From positions 21,496 to 85,495 of the forward strand of contig CAAGDX010000024.1 in assembly GCA_900768685.1 (NCBI GenBank): 64,000 nucleotides of DNA. The letters run 5' to 3'. Below the pieces are notes generated by a model. That model ran no database searches. It saw only the letters and a program-made list of their open reading frames with translations, and had not been told where the DNA came from. Each line of letters starts with the position of its first letter. The first letter of the stretch is position 1. Positions 25,839 through 33,880 of the stretch are shown here, one piece after another. The translations under genes were made by a program, and so were the position numbers. This stretch comes from Bacteroidales bacterium (GTDB taxonomy: Bacteria; Bacteroidota; Bacteroidia; Bacteroidales; Muribaculaceae).

Positions 25839-25846
25839 CAAAATTA
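25839..25846 (-). promoter_or_regulatory. -7 element of the first subtilase gene
   Basis: TAATTTTG on the minus strand, 49 bases before the start codon. I find no well-placed TTG box. Confidence 0.45.
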
Positions 25847-25902
25847 GTGATTTTTTGGGTGTAAACGGTTTATTTGTTACAATTTTTGCAAGTTTTTTAA
25901 CG

Positions 25903-27147
25903 TTACCAACCGCCTGACGCACCACCGCCACCGGTAGAACCGCCACCAAAACTGCCTCCGCTGAAACCACCGAAGCCGCCTCCACCGCCAAAACCTCCGC
26001 CGGAACGCGGACGGACTATAATCGGTATCATAAATGCTATTGTCATCAGTTTTCCGCAATGACGGCAAACATATTTGTGAACTCCCTGTCCTTCAGAGAA
26101 ATACGTCGGTTGCCTTACCACTTCATCGCCTATATGTGTCTCCGCTCTTGCTCCGCAGAAAGGACACTGCTCGAATTTTCTGCTTCCAACGTACTCCAGC
26201 ACTTCCACTTTTTTGCACTTCGGGCACTGCCATGCATCGTATTCAGCAGCACCGATATGGTTTTCCGTGCTTTGAATCGGTGTGAGGCAAAGTAATCCCT
26301 CTTTTTTCGGCAAAAGGGTCATAACGTCTCCGCAATTACTGCAAATTACAGGCTCTTTGCGGACTTTATTCATAAAATACTTATTTATTGCGTATGCAAT
26401 CACAGGCAGTCCGAAGCCGAAAAATGTCATCACAAGTGTCCATACATTATTTGACTGCAACTGTGCATAACGTAGTTGACGTTTTTTCTTACGCAAAGAA
26501 TAATATGATGTCAGCACAAATATAGTCATAATAAACGTCACGAACAGCGACCAACCGACAAGCACCATTATCGCTTCTTTGTCTGTCAAACCACTGTCGG
26601 CATCCGCATCATTTGCCTTTCCGGACATAAGTTCATCACGCAAAGCAGGGTCTGTGAGCACTTGCTCCATTTTTGCCACTCCATTCAGCACTCCCGCATC
26701 AAAATCGCCCTCCTTGAATCTTGGGGACATCTCTTCACGGAGTATTCTGCCGCATACAATGTCCGGTAACGCTCCTTCCGTGCCATAACCCACACGGATT
26801 ACAGCCTTTTTGATGCCTTTCACCACAAGGACAAGCACGCCGTTGTCGTTATCGCTTTTGCCCACACCCCAGTGCTGGAAAAGTTCCGTTGCAAAAAGGT
26901 CATAGTCGTCAATGCTGATTGAATCCACCACCACAGCCACCGCTTCTACGGACGTTTCTCGCCATATTTTAGCGAAAACGGAATCTATTTCCGCCTGAGT
27001 GCCGGGAGAAATAATGCCGTCCGGATTGGTGAGAAAACGTGTTCTGTTTTGCACATGAACATTCGGCACGGTTTCCGGAGTGTATGTTGCTGCGAAAGCC
27101 GTTGACGCAATAAGGATTGAAAATATGTAAGAAAAAAATCGTTTCAT
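25903..27147 (-). CDS. TPM-domain protein with zinc-ribbon motifs and Gly-rich tail
   Basis: This 414-residue protein has a signal peptide (MKRFFSYIFSILIASTAFA) and a TPM (DUF477) domain at about residues 35-165, with FLTNPDGIISPGTQAEIDSV and VLVLVVKGIKKAVIRVGYG. TPM domains occur in envelope proteins related to photosystem II Psb32; activity as an acid phosphatase has been reported for some plant members. Two membrane segments follow near residues 207-230 and 250-275. Beyond them are four CxxC knuckles (CSNCGD, CPKCKK, CPFCGA, CRHCGK) suggesting zinc ribbons on the cytoplasmic side, and a last 40 residues almost wholly Gly, Ser and Phe. It starts 15 bases after dgt and is the third gene of the hflX-dgt-TPM transcript. 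Confidence 0.85.
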   Translation of the reverse strand: MKRFFSYIFSILIASTAFAATYTPETVPNVHVQNRTRFLTNPDGIISPGTQAEIDSVFAKIWRETSVEAVAVVVDSISIDDYDLFATELFQHWGVGKSDNDNGVLVLVVKGIKKAVIRVGYGTEGALPDIVCGRILREEMSPRFKEGDFDAGVLNGVAKMEQVLTDPALRDELMSGKANDADADSGLTDKEAIMVLVGWSLFVTFIMTIFVLTSYYSLRKKKRQLRYAQLQSNNVWTLVMTFFGFGLPVIAYAINKYFMNKVRKEPVICSNCGDVMTLLPKKEGLLCLTPIQSTENHIGAAEYDAWQCPKCKKVEVLEYVGSRKFEQCPFCGARAETHIGDEVVRQPTYFSEGQGVHKYVCRHCGKLMTIAFMIPIIVRPRSGGGFGGGGGFGGFSGGSFGGGSTGGGGASGGW

Positions 27148-27162
27148 GATAATTAGGATTAG

Positions 27163-28494
27163 TTATACTGCCGGGAGTTTCAGTCCGTTCAGTTTGCGGT
27201 ATAAGTCAAGGGCATAAACGTCTGTCATAGCGGAAACATGGTCCACCACGGCTTGTATTCTGCAGAACAGTTCACTTGAATGTACTTCATACTGCTCCGG
27301 TACACGAGAAAGGAGCAAGCGAGAGTAGTTCAGCTCCGGATTCAGCACGGCATGGACAAGTTTATCCAAGAGGAACGTGATGATGCTGTTACCTGCAATC
27401 TCTATATCCACCACTTCGCCGGACTGATATATTTTTGCCACGGAAAGTTCCGCACAAGCAGAATATCCGGCATGCTCAAGTGCCGGAATATGGTCTATAA
27501 GGCAACCCTTGAATGTGCCTGCAAGAATAGCCTCTTCGTTATCAACAAAGACTTTTGCGGTATGGTTCACGAGGCTGCCTATAACGCAGGAACGAAGATA
27601 CGCAATTTTTTCGTTCGGGTCCTGAACTCGTGCCATATTCTGTTCCATTTTTGCCTTACGTTCACCATCGAAAAATGCCATAAAAAGGTTTATAACTTCC
27701 TGTGTGGAAAGGATTTTCAACTTGTGTGCATCTTCTATATCCATCACCTCGTAGCAAATATCATCTGCCGCTTCCACTATATAAACAAGCGGGTGACGTG
27801 CATATTTCAGTCCTGTCGCATCTTCCACACGTTTCAAGCGGAGTTCTTCCGCAATAGTCACAAAATCTTCTTTTTCCGTAGTGAAAAATCCGAATTTGTT
27901 TTTAGTGGCAAGCGAGGATTCAAAAGGATATTTCACTATTGAGGCAAGCATGGAATACGTCATTGCAAAGCCGCCTTTACGTCTGCCGTGAAACTGATGC
28001 GTAAGCAATCGGAAAGCGTTGGCATTACCTTCAAATTTTATCAAATCCTGCCACTGCTCTTTCGTGAGCAGCTGTTCTATATCTTTTCCTTTGCCTTCGG
28101 AGAAGAAAGTGGAAATGGCTTTTTCTCCTGAATGTCCGAATGGCGGATTTCCAAGGTCGTGTGCAAGGCAAGCGGCAGCCACGATTTCTCCCAAGTGTGA
28201 CAGCTTATGGCAAACTTCTTCATCGGCTGCATATTTCTTGCACAGCACTTCCGCCACCTCGTTTGCAATGGAGCGACCGCAACTGGAGACTTCCAGACTG
28301 TGTGTTAGGCGGTTATGCACAAAAATGCTACCCGGCAATGGGAACACTTGCGTCTTATTCTGCAATCTGCGGAAAGGCGATGAGAATATAAGGCGGTCGT
28401 AGTCGCGTTGAAAATCGCTGCGAAGTCCGGGCTTGCTGTCGTGATAGTCCTCAAGCCCGAAACGCTTGTCATTTATCAAGTATTTCCATTCCAT
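27163..28494 (-). CDS. dgt: dGTP triphosphohydrolase (HD superfamily)
   Basis: This 443-residue cytoplasmic enzyme splits dGTP (or other dNTPs) into the nucleoside and triphosphate. The metal-binding HD motif is CLAHDLGNPPFGHSGE near residue 118, an upstream histidine is in NRLTHSLEVS near 64, and YIVEAADDICYEVMDIEDA near 240 completes the metal site. RDYDRLIFSSPFRRLQNKTQ at the N-terminus is the typical Dgt start. The length suits the longer, Dgt-like subgroup rather than short HD hydrolases. It starts 3 bases after the hflX stop, so both share a transcript. Confidence 0.92.
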   Translation of the reverse strand: MEWKYLINDKRFGLEDYHDSKPGLRSDFQRDYDRLIFSSPFRRLQNKTQVFPLPGSIFVHNRLTHSLEVSSCGRSIANEVAEVLCKKYAADEEVCHKLSHLGEIVAAACLAHDLGNPPFGHSGEKAISTFFSEGKGKDIEQLLTKEQWQDLIKFEGNANAFRLLTHQFHGRRKGGFAMTYSMLASIVKYPFESSLATKNKFGFFTTEKEDFVTIAEELRLKRVEDATGLKYARHPLVYIVEAADDICYEVMDIEDAHKLKILSTQEVINLFMAFFDGERKAKMEQNMARVQDPNEKIAYLRSCVIGSLVNHTAKVFVDNEEAILAGTFKGCLIDHIPALEHAGYSACAELSVAKIYQSGEVVDIEIAGNSIITFLLDKLVHAVLNPELNYSRLLLSRVPEQYEVHSSELFCRIQAVVDHVSAMTDVYALDLYRKLNGLKLPAV

Positions 28495-28497
28495 AGC

Positions 28498-29718
28498 TTA
28501 ATCTTGCTGGGTGTAATCCTCAAAAAGGAGGTCATTGTACGGGAAACGCTGGAGGTGGATTTCCTTTGCGCGGTCATAGATTTTACGTTTCAGTTCCTCT
28601 ATATTCTTACCTGTTTTGGCGGAAATAAACACGCAGTTGTCCGCAAGGCGTGACATCCAACTCTGGCGGAACTCCTCAAGCGAAATATTTTCACGACTTT
28701 TAGGAGTGAGGTCGTCTTCATCTTTAGGAGTGTATGAAAAAGCATCTATCTTATTGAAAACCATTATCATAGGTTTATCCGTAGCCTTGCATATTTCTTG
28801 CAGTGTCTTGTTCACCACCTCTATCTGCTCCTCAAACTGCGGGTGTGAAATATCTACCACATGAAGCAGCACGTCTGCTTCTCGCACCTCGTCAAGTGTG
28901 GATTTAAACGAATCCACAAGGTGTGTAGGGAGTTTGCGAATAAAGCCTACGGTGTCCGTGAGCAAAAACGGTAGATTGTCTATAATCACCTTTCTGACAG
29001 TGGTATCCAGTGTGGCAAAAAGTTTATTTTCCGCAAAAACGTCACTCTTGCTGAGCAGGTTCATCAATGTTGATTTGCCTGCATTTGTATATCCCACAAG
29101 TGCCACACGGGTAAGTTTGCCGCGATTTTTACGCTGAATGGACTTTTGGCGGTCAATAGCCTTAAGTTGCTCTTTGAGCCTTGAAATCTTGTCCAAGATA
29201 ATGCGGCGGTCCGTTTCAATCTGTGTTTCACCCGGACCTCTCATACCGATACCGCCTCGCTGACGCTCAAGGTGAGTCCACATACGCGTCAAACGTGGCA
29301 GAAGGTATTGATATTGAGCAAGTTCTACCTGTGCTTTTGCATTTGCCGTCTGTGCACGGCGGGCAAAAATATCAAGGATAAGGCTCGTGCGGTCCAGTAC
29401 CTTCACTTTTAGTTCCTTTTCAATATTTTGCACTTGTTTGGAAGTGAGGTCATCGTCAAAGATAGCCATTGCGATATCGTTTTCCTCCACAAAAAGGCGT
29501 ATTTCCTCAAGTTTGCCTTTTCCCACGTATGAAAAAGAGTTTGGTCCGTCAAGTCGTTGCAAAAACTTTTTCACGGTCATAGCACCTGCCGTATCGGCAA
29601 GAAAAGCCAATTCGTCCAGGTACTCATTTGTTTTAGCCTCATTCTGCGTAGGAGTTATCAGTCCCACGAGCACAGCCCTTTCAAGCGAATTATCTATTAT
29701 TTGTTCTTTTTCCTTCAT
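28498..29718 (-). CDS. hflX: Ribosome-associated GTPase HflX
   Basis: This 406-residue GTPase dissociates or rescues stalled ribosomes. The N-terminal HflX domain (residues 1-180) is followed by the TRAFAC GTPase domain: P-loop GYTNAGKSTLMNLL, DTVGFIRKLP and FNKIDAF. The helical segment with RGGIGMRGPGETQIETD precedes the P-loop, as usual. An upstream Met at 29769 lies beyond the predicted promoter, whereas the Met at 29718 leaves a leader of about 12 bases and gives the normal N-terminus, so I choose 29718. It is first in an operon with dgt and the TPM gene. Confidence 0.93.
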   Translation of the reverse strand: MKEKEQIIDNSLERAVLVGLITPTQNEAKTNEYLDELAFLADTAGAMTVKKFLQRLDGPNSFSYVGKGKLEEIRLFVEENDIAMAIFDDDLTSKQVQNIEKELKVKVLDRTSLILDIFARRAQTANAKAQVELAQYQYLLPRLTRMWTHLERQRGGIGMRGPGETQIETDRRIILDKISRLKEQLKAIDRQKSIQRKNRGKLTRVALVGYTNAGKSTLMNLLSKSDVFAENKLFATLDTTVRKVIIDNLPFLLTDTVGFIRKLPTHLVDSFKSTLDEVREADVLLHVVDISHPQFEEQIEVVNKTLQEICKATDKPMIMVFNKIDAFSYTPKDEDDLTPKSRENISLEEFRQSWMSRLADNCVFISAKTGKNIEELKRKIYDRAKEIHLQRFPYNDLLFEDYTQQD

Positions 29719-29736
29719 TCTATTATATATAATGTG

Positions 29737-29769
29737 CAAAGTTACGCATTTTATGCCAAGGCATTGCAA
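29737..29769 (-). promoter_or_regulatory. Promoter of hflX-dgt-TPM operon
   Basis: On the minus strand TTG (29769-29767), 22 bases and TAACTTTG (29744-29737). Spacing is one base longer than usual. It decides the hflX start at 29718. Confidence 0.65.
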
Positions 29770-29792
29770 AAAATGTGTAAAAATAATACACT

Positions 29793-29823
29793 AAGGGCTG
29801 CCCGATTGTACCGGACAGCCCCT
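29793..29823 (-). terminator. Stem-loop after the GYF_2/TM2 gene
   Basis: GGGCTG-CCG and CGG-CAGCCC arms form an imperfect stem 18 bases past the stop codon of the GYF_2/TM2 gene. The T-run is interrupted, so termination may be weak or factor-dependent. Confidence 0.4.
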
Positions 29824-29840
29824 GATTGTTTCATTATGAT

Positions 29841-30301
29841 TTAGAACAGTGGGATTGCTGTTTGAGTGTCGATGTATTTGCGGCGGAATGTTTCATTGTC
29901 CATAGTTAGCATCACAATACCCTGGATAAACATCAGCAATGGCCATATACCACATGAGATGAAGAGAAGGAGAATTGTGAGAAGACCTGCTCCAATCTTG
30001 CCCAAATAGAAATAGTGGATTCCGAAACCGCCAAGCAAAATAGCGAGAATACCTGCTACCATCTTTTTATCTGCTACTTCATCGTGAATAGTTGAGTATG
30101 CTTGCGGCTGATATGCTCCCTGGCAGAATGGAGGTGGGGCGGAAGAATGTCTGCAAGTTCCGGAATTGTGGAAGCTGCTACCCATGAAGGTGTGCCAACT
30201 ACCCAAACGTATGAATCGCGGTTAAGACCGTACTTCAATAAATCTTGTTTTTCAAGGGGACCTACTTGTTTGCCCTGATAATAAATAAAATATTGTGCCA
30301 T
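29841..30301 (-). pseudogene. GYF_2-TM2 membrane protein, split by a frameshift
   Basis: The 5' part (from 30301) encodes a GYF_2 (DUF4339) domain: FIYYQGKQVGPLEKQDLLKY then YVWVVGTPSWVAASTIPEL. The 3' part, in another frame, encodes a TM2 domain: VADKKMVAGILAILLGGFGI then HYFYLGKIGAGLLTILLLF. Bacteroidales often have both in one protein joined by a Pro- and Gln-rich linker. The frames meet at a run of four G's on the plus strand (30136-30139); one extra base would restore an ILPPPPPFCQGAYQ linker. This is a disrupted gene, a sequencing error or, less likely, a slippery switch. An intact product would be a small inner-membrane protein with a cytoplasmic GYF_2 head of unknown partner. It starts 4 bases after neuB. 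Confidence 0.8.
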
Positions 30302-30305
30302 AGTT

Positions 30306-31316
30306 TTATAGTGCTATTAGTTCGTCGTAATTAAAATCTTTATTTGCCGTCTGCCCTATCACAGAATCCCATTGCATGGGTGAAATACCGTTTCCGGGGC
30401 GTTTCACGGTGATGTTTTCTTCCGTAAATATTTCTCCTTTGCGGATATCTCTCGCAGCAACAATGCTTTTGCGTGCCACCACGATATTCGGTCGTTCGGA
30501 ATCAGAAACCGTCTTTTCCTCAGAGCCTAAAGACTGCTCGATGTTGCGTATTGCAGATACCATTGCAGCAAGTTCTTGCGGGTTCAGTGATGCTTTATGG
30601 TCCGGTCCGGGAAGCGACTTATCAAGGGTGAAATGTTTCTCAATAATTTGTGCTCCAAGAGCCACTGCAGCCGTGGGGACCTCTATTCCCACCGTATGGT
30701 CGCTATATCCTACAAGTCCTTCCGGGTTTATTTTTCTGAGAGTGTCCATTGCTTTCAAGTTCACATCGCAGAAAGGCGTTGGATACTGCGTGTTGCAATG
30801 CAAGAGTGAAATATGTCGTGCTTCAATTCCGCCGGCTATGAGGATTTCACAAGCATCTTTAATCTCCTGTGGAGTGGACATTCCCGTGGAAAGAATCACT
30901 TTGCCGCCCTTTGATGCAATCTTGCGGAGATAAGGCAAATTTGTGATTTCGCCGGAAGGAATTTTCCAATAATCCATTTTCATATCAGCCAGAGTATCAA
31001 TGGAAACCAGGTCAAAAGGAGTGCTCATAAAGCCTATGCCCTCTTCGCGGCAGAGTGCTGCGAGTTTCACATAGTCGCTCAGCGGAAGATGAATCTTTTT
31101 GCACATTTCAAGTTGAGATTCACCGGCTCCGGTAGTTTCCTTTTGGTATTCAGCCTTGGGTGCGATGGAAGAAATAACGAGTTCCGGCACTGCAGTTTGA
31201 AATTTCACATAGTCTGCTCCGGCAAGTTTTGCTACTTTCACCATTTCGCAAGCACGGTTGAAATCACCATTGTGGTTTACTCCTGCTTCTGCTATTATGA
31301 TTGTTTTATTTGTCAT
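30306..31316 (-). CDS. NeuB-family nonulosonate synthase (sialic or legionaminic acid)
   Basis: This 336-residue enzyme condenses phosphoenolpyruvate with a six-carbon amino sugar (ManNAc or a diacetylated 2,4-diamino sugar) to give a nine-carbon nonulosonic acid. The TIM-barrel half starts IIIAEAGVNHNGDFNRACEM, with the substrate segments GADYVKFQT, MSTPFDLVSIDTLADM, ILSTGMSTPQEI and LHCNTQYPTPF. The C-terminal SAF (antifreeze-like) domain reads DIRKGEIFTEENITVKRPGN near residue 290. A LegB-like dehydratase two genes upstream argues for the legionaminate branch (LegI); the sequence alone cannot separate NeuB from LegI. The activating CMP-transferase is not in the window. It follows the ATP-grasp gene by 142 bases. 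Confidence 0.88.
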   Translation of the reverse strand: MTNKTIIIAEAGVNHNGDFNRACEMVKVAKLAGADYVKFQTAVPELVISSIAPKAEYQKETTGAGESQLEMCKKIHLPLSDYVKLAALCREEGIGFMSTPFDLVSIDTLADMKMDYWKIPSGEITNLPYLRKIASKGGKVILSTGMSTPQEIKDACEILIAGGIEARHISLLHCNTQYPTPFCDVNLKAMDTLRKINPEGLVGYSDHTVGIEVPTAAVALGAQIIEKHFTLDKSLPGPDHKASLNPQELAAMVSAIRNIEQSLGSEEKTVSDSERPNIVVARKSIVAARDIRKGEIFTEENITVKRPGNGISPMQWDSVIGQTANKDFNYDELIAL

Positions 31317-31458
31317 TTTATGCTGTTTTATATGTTAGACGTGATACCTTTTTAAAAGGTTGCTCAAAATACATCAATTTAACTTTCATTAACATTTTCG
31401 GATAACATTCAAAAAATGCTTTTTATTGCAAAAAATTGCTATAAATGCAAAGAAAGAC

Positions 31459-32418
31459 CTATCTCAACAACTTCCCTTTATGGAAAGTAACTTCCTGCTG
31501 ATAACGACTTATTTCCAAGTCTATCAACCAGTTAGTACACGGTTCCGGCTTTTGTCCGAGTGCTTCCTGAAGAATATATCCGGGCATATTTGCACCGGCA
31601 TGAATGGAGCAGACAACGCCGCCGCCAAGTCTCGGGTTTATTTCCATAAGTAATACTCTTCCGGAATCCAAATCTCTTATAAATTGCAACGTTACTGCAC
31701 CTCGGAGATTAAGTGCAGCTAGTGTTTGACGTGAAAGTTCCACAATTTCCGGAGAGTCTATGGTAATGGTTCGTGAAACTTCTCCGCCTATGACAGCAAT
31801 TCTGAGTCGCGGCACTGTTGCTATTATTTCACCGTCTGCAGCCACATAGCAATCAACGGTAATTTCCTCTCTCCGTGATATATATTCCTGGAGGAGATAG
31901 TCGTCAGCCTTATCTGCAATTTCCGCTAATTGCTCCTCGCTGTCTATCACTAAAATTCCCTGTGAGGCAGAACCGAAACGCGGCTTTGCTATAAGAGGGA
32001 ATAAGTGATTTTCAAGAGAATAAGTGGCAGGAATAGGCAATCCCGCTTTTTCAAAAATTTCAGCAGCCACAACCTTGTCAAACATTCCTTCCACACTTTC
32101 AAGCGAGCCAAGAGGAGCAAAAATGCCACCATAAAGGTCACGATATTTTGCCACAACGCCTATTGCCGGGTCTATGAAAGGAATCATAATATTTATGCCC
32201 TTTTCTAAGGTAAATTTGTGCAAATCCTCAAGCAAAAGAGGGTCGTCACATCGCCTGCCGACAGCAATCTCAGCCACCTCCGCTATAGGTACAACAGGCT
32301 GCAATTCCCAGGAATACAAATCAAGTTCCAAACCCATTTTTTTCGCCTCCGCAAGAAACATTCTTGCTATGGAAACACGTTTTGCACCGCCGTGCATCAG
32401 TATGCTGAGTTTTGGCAT
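31459..32418 (-). CDS. ATP-grasp ligase-like protein
   Basis: This 319-residue soluble protein has an N-terminal Rossmann-like domain (LSILMHGGAKRVSIARMF), a central lid with PLIAKPRFGSASQGILVI near residue 150 as the ATP-binding lysine strand, and RVLLMEINPRLGGGVVCSIH near 270 as the metal-binding E-x-N-x-R strand. This is the carbamoyl-phosphate-synthase/PylC-like ATP-grasp pattern. Relatives in polysaccharide clusters may couple an amino acid or other amine to a sugar acid, but the substrate is not known here. It lies 18 bases after the LegB-like gene, so a role in decorating the same sugar is a fair inference. Confidence 0.8.
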   Translation of the reverse strand: MPKLSILMHGGAKRVSIARMFLAEAKKMGLELDLYSWELQPVVPIAEVAEIAVGRRCDDPLLLEDLHKFTLEKGINIMIPFIDPAIGVVAKYRDLYGGIFAPLGSLESVEGMFDKVVAAEIFEKAGLPIPATYSLENHLFPLIAKPRFGSASQGILVIDSEEQLAEIADKADDYLLQEYISRREEITVDCYVAADGEIIATVPRLRIAVIGGEVSRTITIDSPEIVELSRQTLAALNLRGAVTLQFIRDLDSGRVLLMEINPRLGGGVVCSIHAGANMPGYILQEALGQKPEPCTNWLIDLEISRYQQEVTFHKGKLLR

Positions 32419-32436
32419 ATTGCTGAAATATTATGT

Positions 32437-33417
32437 TTATCTGTTATAAATATCCGTTTTGTACTTGGCAAGATTTTCCTTGCGGGTAAACCATTCTATA
32501 GTTTCTGCAAGTCCCTGTTCAAGAGTGTATTGCGGACGCCAATCCGTGAGACTTGTGATAAGACTGTTGTCACCGCAGAGGCGGAAGACCTCAGATTTTG
32601 AAGGACGAAGACGCTCTTTATCTACAACGTATTCCACGTCAACACCCATAAGCCTTGCAATAGTTTCCAAGGTCTCTTTCATAGTCACTTCCTTACCTGT
32701 GGCAATGTTTATTTCCTGTCCTTCCACATTTTCCGCTTTGCCCAAAGCGATAAATCCGCGGCAAGTATCTTTCACAAAGTTGAAATCGCGAGTAGGACTT
32801 AAGTCGCCCACTTTTATGCTGCGTTTTCCTGCTGCAATCTGAGTGATGATAGTGGGAATAATGGCTCTGGCACTCTGGCGAGGACCGAAAGTGTTAAACG
32901 GACGAGCTATCACAACAGGGAGATTAAACGCATTGTAAAAACTCTTGGCAATGGCATCCGCACCGATTTTAGTGGCAGAATACGGCGACTGCGGCTGGCG
33001 GGGATGTTTTTCATCAATAGGCACATACTGTGCTGTGCCGTAAACTTCTGATGTAGAAGTCACTATAAGCCTTCTTACACCGCAATCCATAGCTGCTTGG
33101 CACATATTCAGAGTGCCTTTTATGTTTGTATCCACATAACTTTCCGGTGCAACGTAGCTATATGGAATAGCTATCAATGCCGCCAGGTGGAAAACGGTGT
33201 CACAACCTTTTGAGATGTGACGACAAAAAGCGGAATCACGAACATCACCGCATACCACTTCCAAGTTCGGATGATTGTTTCCTTCAAGCCAACCCCAGTT
33301 GTTAAAAGAATTGTACTGTGACAGTGCCCTCACCTCAAAGCCTTCTTGGAGAAGGATTTCCGTAAGATGTGAGCCTATAAAGCCATCAGCTCCGGTTACG
33401 AGAATTTTACCTTTCAT
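32437..33417 (-). CDS. LegB-like NAD-dependent nucleotide-sugar 4,6-dehydratase
   Basis: This 326-residue extended short-chain dehydrogenase has ILVTGADGFIGSHLTEILLQ with the NAD-binding GxxGxxG, then the LSQYNSFNNWGWL segment that I associate with LegB and its relatives, the catalytic TSTSEVYGT and YSATKIGAD (Tyr and Lys) and PFNTFGPRQSARA. LegB makes the 4-keto-6-deoxy intermediate of legionaminic acid from an activated GlcNAc. The partner aminotransferase and acetyltransferase (LegC, LegH-like) are not in this window. The start codon is one base from the stop of the lipocalin-like gene. An alternative is a generic epimerase or dehydratase of surface glycan synthesis. Confidence 0.82.
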   Translation of the reverse strand: MKGKILVTGADGFIGSHLTEILLQEGFEVRALSQYNSFNNWGWLEGNNHPNLEVVCGDVRDSAFCRHISKGCDTVFHLAALIAIPYSYVAPESYVDTNIKGTLNMCQAAMDCGVRRLIVTSTSEVYGTAQYVPIDEKHPRQPQSPYSATKIGADAIAKSFYNAFNLPVVIARPFNTFGPRQSARAIIPTIITQIAAGKRSIKVGDLSPTRDFNFVKDTCRGFIALGKAENVEGQEINIATGKEVTMKETLETIARLMGVDVEYVVDKERLRPSKSEVFRLCGDNSLITSLTDWRPQYTLEQGLAETIEWFTRKENLAKYKTDIYNR

Positions 33418-33418
33418 T

Positions 33419-33868
33419 TTATCCCCATTTCTTAAATGTATAGACGTATGTCACACCTTCCTCACTGCGATATTTCAGCACCATCTTGGAAGACGGACGT
33501 TTCACAATCTCAAGTGGAATAACACCTGTTGCCGGCAAGTGCATACCGTCAAGTGTTGAATATTTTTTTGATGCCTCGGGATTGTTATCATCAGAATAGA
33601 TGTATGTCAGTTCCAGTGTGCCGGACTTTTCCTTCCATGTACCTGTGCAAGTTCCGGTATTATTGTAGTACCTTATCATTTGCACTACTCCCGTTTGGAA
33701 TTTCCAGAATACGTTTCCTTCGTAAGCCGGGTCTTCCTCACCATCAATAGTGAGAGAGGTAAGTTTCCACATTCCGTACCACGGACCTATGTCACCATTA
33801 TTCTGGCATGACGGAAGAAAAGCGATAGAGAAAATTGTAAGCAGAGAATATATAATTAGTCGTTTCAT
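33419..33868 (-). CDS. Small lipocalin-like lipoprotein
   Basis: This 149-residue protein has a lipoprotein signal (IAFLPSCQNN, Cys21 as the lipidation site). The mature part is a compact beta-rich domain beginning GPWYGMWKLTSLTIDG, a pattern typical of the lipocalin-like families of Bacteroidales, and ending YVYTFKKWG. No ligand can be named. It would sit on the inner face of the outer membrane or at the surface. It falls between the Wzi-like gene (12-base gap) and the LegB-like gene (one base), so all are likely cotranscribed. Confidence 0.75.
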   Translation of the reverse strand: MKRLIIYSLLTIFSIAFLPSCQNNGDIGPWYGMWKLTSLTIDGEEDPAYEGNVFWKFQTGVVQMIRYYNNTGTCTGTWKEKSGTLELTYIYSDDNNPEASKKYSTLDGMHLPATGVIPLEIVKRPSSKMVLKYRSEEGVTYVYTFKKWG

Positions 33869-33880
33869 CTTTTTTCCAAA

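Noticed and set aside
29719..29769. Upstream start for HflX
   Set aside because: It lies within the predicted promoter; the Met at 29718 fits both promoter and family.
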